A stretch of DNA of 9,902 nucleotides from Actinomycetes bacterium (GTDB lineage: Bacteria; Actinomycetota; Actinomycetes; S36-B12; GCA-2699445): positions 1 to 9,902 of the forward strand of contig JAHZKU010000217.1 of NCBI GenBank assembly GCA_022600255.1, given 5' to 3'. The notes below the pieces were generated by a model that saw nothing but the letters and a program-made list of their open reading frames with translations, did no database searches and was not told where the DNA came from. Below are positions 6,137 through 9,902 of this stretch, one piece after another. The translations under genes and the position numbers were made by a program. Each line of letters begins with the position of its first letter. Position 1 is the stretch's first letter.

Positions 6137-7432
6137 GTGCTGACAAAGCCAGGAGCGCGCTTGTTGCAGTTGGGGCTGGCCGCATTGCTGGTCCTGGGAG
6201 CGGTCGGATGTTCCAACGAACCGGAACCTACCTCTGATCAAGACGCAAGAACCGATGAGGGCGGGCAGATGGATCAGCAAATTCCACCAAAGTTCATGGT
6301 CGGTGACGTTCCCCAGGCCATTCTCGATGTGAAGACAGAGAACGATTATATCTACGACACCGTGCAGACTACTGCGCGGGAAATACCGGGGTACGACGAT
6401 GTCCTGCTCGCCGACGAGGAGAACCGCGCTTACCTCACGGGCCGCGACGGCTGGATCTGGACCATGGACCTGGGCACCGGAGAAGCCAAGCAACTGGTCG
6501 ACGTTCCGTTGATGGCTGCCGGCATCCAACGGATTCCCGGAAATGACGACGAGGTCGTCATCACGATCTCGCGCCGCGGCGGCGCAAGCTATCCGCCAGG
6601 CGAACAGGTCGGCTTATACACGCTGAACCTGTCCACCCAGGAGGTCACCCCGTTGGTGGTGCGCGTGCCGCACTCCGACGATGTCTCAGAACCGACCGTG
6701 TTTGCCACCGCTGACCAGGAGCGGGCCAAGGTCGCTTCACTTGACGATACGAACAGCCGCCCTGTCGCGCTCTGCAATGACGCGGCGGTCAGCGCGGACG
6801 GCAAACGCGTGTACTTCACCGAGTCCTACGTGGCCGATGGCGCGACGATGGGCGGCATCGCCAGCCTGCGCACGCTGGTTATGCTCCCCACCACCGGACG
6901 CCTCTGGATGTACGACATGGAGAAGCAGACGGTGGGGCTGGTCGCGAACGGGTACTCGTTCACCGACGGCATCCTCATCGAAGGCGACGGGAGCGGGCCG
7001 GAGAAATCGGTTCTGATGACCGACAACGCGCGCTTCCAGCTGCACCGCATCCACCTCGCCGGTGACAAGGCGGGCGAGAGCGAGCCGATTTGGCGCGATC
7101 TGCCCGGACTCGCGGACGGCTTGCGACGCGACGATCAGGGCCGCATCTGGCTGAGCATCATCACCAATCGCGGCACCCAACTAGATTGGATGCACGCCAA
7201 CCCCGTGGTCAAGCCCTTCATGATGGAGCACCCGGAGTTGATCAGCCTGCCGTCGATGACGAGCCTGCTCTTGCTGAGCCCGGACGCTTCAACCCCGTTG
7301 TGGTACACCGAGCACCCTCAGACCCGCGTCACGTCGATTGCCGCAGTCACGCCTGGTACATCGGGTATCTATCTGGCGAATTTCAGCGATAAGACACCGG
7401 GACTGCACCGCATCGACAGCCCACTGGACTAA
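6137..7432 (+). CDS. Lipoprotein with SMP-30/strictosidine-synthase-like beta-propeller
   Basis: This 431-residue exported protein is predicted to be anchored on the outer face of the cytoplasmic membrane. The N-terminus has Lys/Arg residues, a hydrophobic core (9-21) and a lipobox-like A-V-G-C with the lipidated cysteine at C25. An acidic, disordered linker follows (26-50). The rest shows propeller blades of the gluconolactonase/strictosidine-synthase-like superfamily: C-N-D-A-A-V-S-A-D-G-K-R-V-Y-F-T-E-S (213-230), GRLWMYD (254-260), F-T-D-G-I (275-279), K-S-V-L-M-T-D (290-296), and L-P-G-L-A-D-G-L-R-R-D-D-Q-G-R-I-W (322-338). N214, D277 and D327 stand where metal ligands of this superfamily occur, which would suit a calcium-dependent lactonase, though binding-only roles are possible. 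The GTG start is set by GGAGG (6126-6130) six bases upstream. The in-frame lipoprotein signal supports it. It lies 100 bases after the FAH-fold gene and 39 before AcnX-L, inside an otherwise cytoplasmic operon. Confidence 0.85.
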   Translation: MLTKPGARLLQLGLAALLVLGAVGCSNEPEPTSDQDARTDEGGQMDQQIPPKFMVGDVPQAILDVKTENDYIYDTVQTTAREIPGYDDVLLADEENRAYLTGRDGWIWTMDLGTGEAKQLVDVPLMAAGIQRIPGNDDEVVITISRRGGASYPPGEQVGLYTLNLSTQEVTPLVVRVPHSDDVSEPTVFATADQERAKVASLDDTNSRPVALCNDAAVSADGKRVYFTESYVADGATMGGIASLRTLVMLPTTGRLWMYDMEKQTVGLVANGYSFTDGILIEGDGSGPEKSVLMTDNARFQLHRIHLAGDKAGESEPIWRDLPGLADGLRRDDQGRIWLSIITNRGTQLDWMHANPVVKPFMMEHPELISLPSMTSLLLLSPDASTPLWYTEHPQTRVTSIAAVTPGTSGIYLANFSDKTPGLHRIDSPLD

Positions 7433-7471
7433 CAGAATCCACCCCCTCGAATCCCAGCCAGGAGCCACACG

Positions 7472-8935
7472 ATGAGCGACAAGACATCAGCAGCCAGCGC
7501 CCTCCCCGAGTACGCGTCCCAAGTGCGGCACTCCGATATGGACGGGCTCGGACCGGACGGGAAACCGATCGCCGATTATCGGGCCAGCGGGTCGGGACAC
7601 TCCCCAGGCCAGGGTGACGCCGCCCCCCTCGAACCCCACCAGATGGCTCTGACCCCCGACGAGCAGGACATCATGGCCGGAAAGAAGGGTGACCTTCTGG
7701 CGAAGGTGATGAAAATAGTTGTCGCCCACGGCAACGCCTTCGGCGCTGACAAACTAGTTGACCTCGGCGGCGCCTGCCACACCTCGATGTACTTCGGTAC
7801 CGCCTACATGGCTCCACTGATCAGGATCTTCGAGGAGTGCGCCAGCGCCGGGCTCAAGGCCTATGCGCCCTACACCGTCAATCCCCGCCCCTACGACGTC
7901 TACAACGTGAACAACAACCCCAAGGACATCGAGCTCATCTATGAGGGCTACCAGCTCCAGCGGGATGTCGATTACATCCATTCCCGGCTCGGGGCGCCGG
8001 ATTTGAACTTCCGCAGCTGCGCCTGCTACCTGGATGAAATCGGCAACGCTCCACCTCCGGGAACCTATGTTGCCTGGGCCGAGTCGTCCGCGGTGAACTT
8101 CGGCAACTCCGCTCTTGGGCTGCGCACCAACCGCAACGCCACCGGCATGGAGTTGCTATGTGCCCTGCTCGGAAAAGCACCCCGTTTCGGTTTGATGACC
8201 GAGGCAGGCCGCCGCGCCACGTGGTTGGTGGAAGTGAAGACCAGCGCTGAGCCGGACTGGGGCGTGGTGGGCACCGCCATCGGCCGCAAGGTGGTCGAGG
8301 ACGTCCCCTACATCACCGGTCTCGACCAGTACTTTGGCGGCAAGCTCACCAACGAGAATCTGCACCACCTCAAGGCCATGGGAAGCGCCACCGCCTCCAG
8401 CGGCGCAGTGGGCCTCTACCACGTTGAGAACATCACCCCCGACGCCAAAGCCAAGGGCCGCGATCTCCTGGTCGATGGCTATCAGACCTATGTGATCGAC
8501 GACGCTGAGCACGAGCGGGTTCGCGGCACCTTCGACAACCTGTGGTCCGACAAGGCAGCCAAACCCACGCACTGCTTCATCGGCTGCCCGCACAACACCT
8601 ACCACGAGCTGTACACGTGGGGCACAAACGTGACCAATGCACTCAAGGAGCGCGGACAGGAAAAGCTTGCCGTCCCGATGTTCCTATTCTGCGCAAACGT
8701 GGTGCGCGATCGCCTCGTCGAGGAACACCCGCTATTGGTCGGCGAGATGAAGCGGGCGGGGATGAAGTTCACCAACATGTGCACGGTGAGCTACGCGAGC
8801 ATGAAGGGATTTTCCGAGCGGGCGTTCGCCGTCACCAATTCGGCAAAAACGCGGAACTACTCCACGGTCCGCTACTTCCCTGACGACGTCCTGCTCGAAA
8901 TAGTGTGCACCGGCGACATACCACAGAACGCCTAG
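7472..8935 (+). CDS. Aconitase X (AcnX, DUF521) large, catalytic subunit
   Basis: This 487-residue subunit belongs to an AcnX-type Fe-S dehydratase. Characterised relatives dehydrate cis-3-hydroxy-L-proline (bacteria) or mevalonate 5-phosphate (archaea). Family blocks in order are L-T-P-D-E-Q-D-I-M-A-G-K-K-G (60-73), H103 in the S/A-x-H region, S-C-A-C-Y-L (182-187), AWAESSAVNFGNSALGLRTNR (201-221), IGCPHNTYHEL (370-380), NMC (435-437) and TNSAKTRNY (455-463). C183, C372 and C437 are the probable cluster ligands. C185 is an extra cysteine where the family commonly has Pro. The first 57 residues, rich in Gly, Pro, Asp and Ser, precede the usual family start and look like an added flexible extension. 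A good ribosome site (AGGAG, 7 bases upstream) supports the early ATG over M58. The small subunit follows 40 bases later, so this is a two-polypeptide AcnX. Its substrate is unknown. No pyrroline-carboxylate reductase is adjacent, which argues against hydroxyproline use. Confidence 0.93.
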   Translation: MSDKTSAASALPEYASQVRHSDMDGLGPDGKPIADYRASGSGHSPGQGDAAPLEPHQMALTPDEQDIMAGKKGDLLAKVMKIVVAHGNAFGADKLVDLGGACHTSMYFGTAYMAPLIRIFEECASAGLKAYAPYTVNPRPYDVYNVNNNPKDIELIYEGYQLQRDVDYIHSRLGAPDLNFRSCACYLDEIGNAPPPGTYVAWAESSAVNFGNSALGLRTNRNATGMELLCALLGKAPRFGLMTEAGRRATWLVEVKTSAEPDWGVVGTAIGRKVVEDVPYITGLDQYFGGKLTNENLHHLKAMGSATASSGAVGLYHVENITPDAKAKGRDLLVDGYQTYVIDDAEHERVRGTFDNLWSDKAAKPTHCFIGCPHNTYHELYTWGTNVTNALKERGQEKLAVPMFLFCANVVRDRLVEEHPLLVGEMKRAGMKFTNMCTVSYASMKGFSERAFAVTNSAKTRNYSTVRYFPDDVLLEIVCTGDIPQNA

Positions 8936-8975
8936 CGACCCGGCTCAACAGAAACTTCCACACAGGAGCATCGAC

Positions 8976-9428
8976 ATGGCCAAGAAAACCTTCACCGGCA
9001 GGCCCCTTCTTCCCGGCGAGCTCAACGGTGAGGCGTTGGTTTCGCATCAAGCGTTCAACACCAGCGGCTCGTATCTTGATCACATGTTCGGGGGCTCGGC
9101 GGGTCCCCCGGCACTGTGCACCGACGCCAACAACAAGGATCTGGCAGGCGTGGACCTCGCCGGGGCCATCATCTGCACAACACAAACAGTCGGTTCCACC
9201 CTCGGCGGATGCGTACTGATGGGCATGGACGAACTCAAGATCGGCCCCAAAGCGCTGCTGTTCAGCTTGCACATCGACTCGGTTGCGGCCGCAGGTCTCT
9301 TCATGAACGACATCTGGTACGACAGACGCATCATCACGATCGACCTCCTGGGCGACGCGTTCCTCGAGGCCGTGAAGACAGGCGATCCGATCGCCATCCA
9401 TGCTGACGGAACCGTCGAAGTCGGCTGA
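8976..9428 (+). CDS. Aconitase X (AcnX, DUF126) small subunit
   Basis: This 150-residue partner of the preceding large subunit corresponds to the swivelling domain of aconitase-like dehydratases. It opens with GRPLLPGELNGEALVS (8-23), matching the family G-x-x-x-x-P-G-x-x-x-G-E-x-L-V-S. The catalytic-serine loop, usually P-S-G-R-G-S-S-x-x-S, reads T-Q-T-V-G-S-T-L-G-G (69-78), leaving S74 as the candidate serine but losing the Arg and the Pro-Ser-Gly. The L-S-F-W-G-G block is replaced by A-F-N-T-S-G (26-31). These changes suggest a substrate different from the characterised enzymes. The ribosome site AGGAG lies 7 bases before the ATG. It is the last gene of the operon. A weak inverted repeat follows the stop but is not a convincing terminator. 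A truncated paralogue is present at 453-722. Confidence 0.9.
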   Translation: MAKKTFTGRPLLPGELNGEALVSHQAFNTSGSYLDHMFGGSAGPPALCTDANNKDLAGVDLAGAIICTTQTVGSTLGGCVLMGMDELKIGPKALLFSLHIDSVAAAGLFMNDIWYDRRIITIDLLGDAFLEAVKTGDPIAIHADGTVEVG

Positions 9429-9493
9429 ATTGCCGGCGAGCGAATTTTGTCCGGCGATAAGTGACCGATTCGGGCCCGGAATGATCAAGCGAG

Positions 9494-9736
9494 ATGAGGA
9501 TCTGCCCGAAAAGGCCGAACGTGAGCGTCGCGTCATTAGCGATCAATGCAGGCGCTAACGTCAAGGTCGTGCAGAGACTCCTAGGGCACGCGACGGCTGC
9601 GATGATGCCCGACCGGTACGGACATCTCCTCAATGATGGTTTGACCGGCGTAGCAATGTGCTGGGCAAGGCAATCGATAGCACTGCAGTACACAGGACAA
9701 CTGAGTGGCGAAAAATCGGCTAAAAATATCCTCTGA
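9494..9736 (+). pseudogene. Truncated, frameshifted integrase (tyrosine recombinase) C-terminus
   Basis: From about 9530 the frame reads ASLAINAGANVKVVQRLLGH and continues A-T-A-A-M-x-P-D-R-Y-G-H-L-L to 9628, the typical end of a tyrosine recombinase with the conserved Gly-His and the nucleophilic Tyr in DRYGHL. The catalytic R-H-x-x-R box and everything upstream are missing. The codons from 9494 to about 9529 are unrelated sequence, so the ATG at 9494 is not a real start. After G-V-A at about 9654 the reading frame loses similarity, while the next frame gives N-V-L-G-K-A-I-D-S-T-A-V up to the TAA at 9721-9723, wording I associate with the tails of mycobacterial integrases. A one-base frameshift is therefore likely near 9654. 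It is inactive. It points towards the tRNA and shares a 16-base exact match with the relic at 125-140. Confidence 0.85.
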
Positions 9737-9744
9737 GCTACAAC

Positions 9745-9818
9745 GCCCCCATAGCCCAATTGGCAGAGGCAGCGGACTTAAAATCCGCACAGTGTGGGTT
9801 CGAGTCCCACTGGGGGCA
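9745..9818 (+). tRNA. tRNA with anticodon UAA (leucine by anticodon)
   Basis: The 74-base cloverleaf is complete. The acceptor stem GCCCCCA (9745-9751) pairs with TGGGGGC (9811-9817), with discriminator A at 9818. The D arm has a 3-bp GCC/GGC stem (9754-9756, 9768-9770). The anticodon stem is GCGGA/TCCGC (9772-9776, 9784-9788) with loop CTTAAAA and anticodon TAA at 9779-9781. The T stem is GTGGG/CCCAC with loop TTCGAGT. CCA is not encoded, as is usual in actinobacteria. The anticodon reads UUA, hence leucine, and discriminator A agrees. The variable loop is only 5 bases (9789-9793), whereas bacterial leucine tRNAs normally have a long variable arm, so the isotype deserves checking. The integrase relic ends 9 bases upstream, on the 5' side of the tRNA. 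Confidence 0.92.
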
Positions 9819-9902
9819 CGAATGCACCCTGTTGGCTGCGTCCATAGACGCTGATGGTAAACGCGCCGCAGGATTGCGGACAGGTCTTTGGCGCGGATCG
9901 GC

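Noticed and set aside
7472..9428. Assignment of AcnX as cis-3-hydroxyproline dehydratase
   Set aside because: No pyrroline-carboxylate reductase, racemase or amino acid transporter is adjacent and the small-subunit active-site loop differs, so the substrate was left open.
9432..9455. Possible terminator behind AcnX-S (GCCGG ... CCGGC)
   Set aside because: There are only five paired bases with a 14-base loop and no following T run, which is too weak to call.
9838..9851. GCGTC-CATA-GACGC hairpin after the tRNA
   Set aside because: The stem is only 5 bp with no T run, and a hairpin of this size arises often by chance. The last 84 bases otherwise show no recognisable feature.
1..9902. CRISPR array, insertion sequence with transposase, riboswitch or toxin-antitoxin pair
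   Set aside because: No regularly spaced repeats, transposase motifs, recognisable riboswitch core or paired small genes were found on either strand.

Overview
The window reads as a high-GC actinobacterial chromosome segment, probably from a mycobacterium or a close relative. The evidence is the strong G/C preference at third codon positions, the GTG starts, the AGGAG-type ribosome sites, an integrase relic with the wording usual in mycobacterial tyrosine recombinases, and a tRNA gene without an encoded CCA. No 16S or other marker is present, so the genus is inference.

Layout: (1) 1-722 is a decayed border. It holds two strong stem-loops, a frameshifted relic of a tyrosine recombinase and the C-terminal half of a second copy of the aconitase-X small subunit. 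(2) 750-2210 (minus) encodes a family III (CaiB/BaiF) CoA transferase. (3) 2211-2750 is a long divergent intergenic region, presumably with the promoters of both arms; one inverted repeat in it is a candidate operator. (4) 2751-9428 is a run of six plus-strand genes: a thiamine-diphosphate 2-keto acid decarboxylase, a short-chain dehydrogenase-fold protein with a halohydrin-dehalogenase-type catalytic triad, a fumarylacetoacetate-hydrolase-fold enzyme, a lipoprotein with a gluconolactonase/strictosidine-synthase-like propeller, and the large and small subunits of an aconitase-X (AcnX) dehydratase. (5) 9494-9736 is a second, also frameshifted, integrase C-terminus. (6) 9745-9818 is a tRNA with anticodon UAA and a short variable loop.

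The six plus-strand genes together with the divergent CoA transferase look like one catabolic module for a small hydroxylated carboxylic acid or lactone. A surface lactonase-like protein would open or bind the substrate, AcnX would dehydrate a hydroxy acid, the FAH-fold enzyme would cleave or hydrate a diketo or acylpyruvate-type intermediate, the decarboxylase would turn a 2-oxo acid into an aldehyde, and the CoA transferase would activate an acid. The set resembles in kind the non-phosphorylative sugar-acid routes (SDR, lactonase, dehydratase, FAH-fold hydrolase), but the dehydratase is AcnX and the SDR has lost the usual cofactor-binding and catalytic-lysine signatures. The substrate cannot be read from the sequence and I do not recognise the exact combination as a described pathway.

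Relics of an integrase and of AcnX-S on both flanks suggest that the module was acquired horizontally and then rearranged or partly duplicated.
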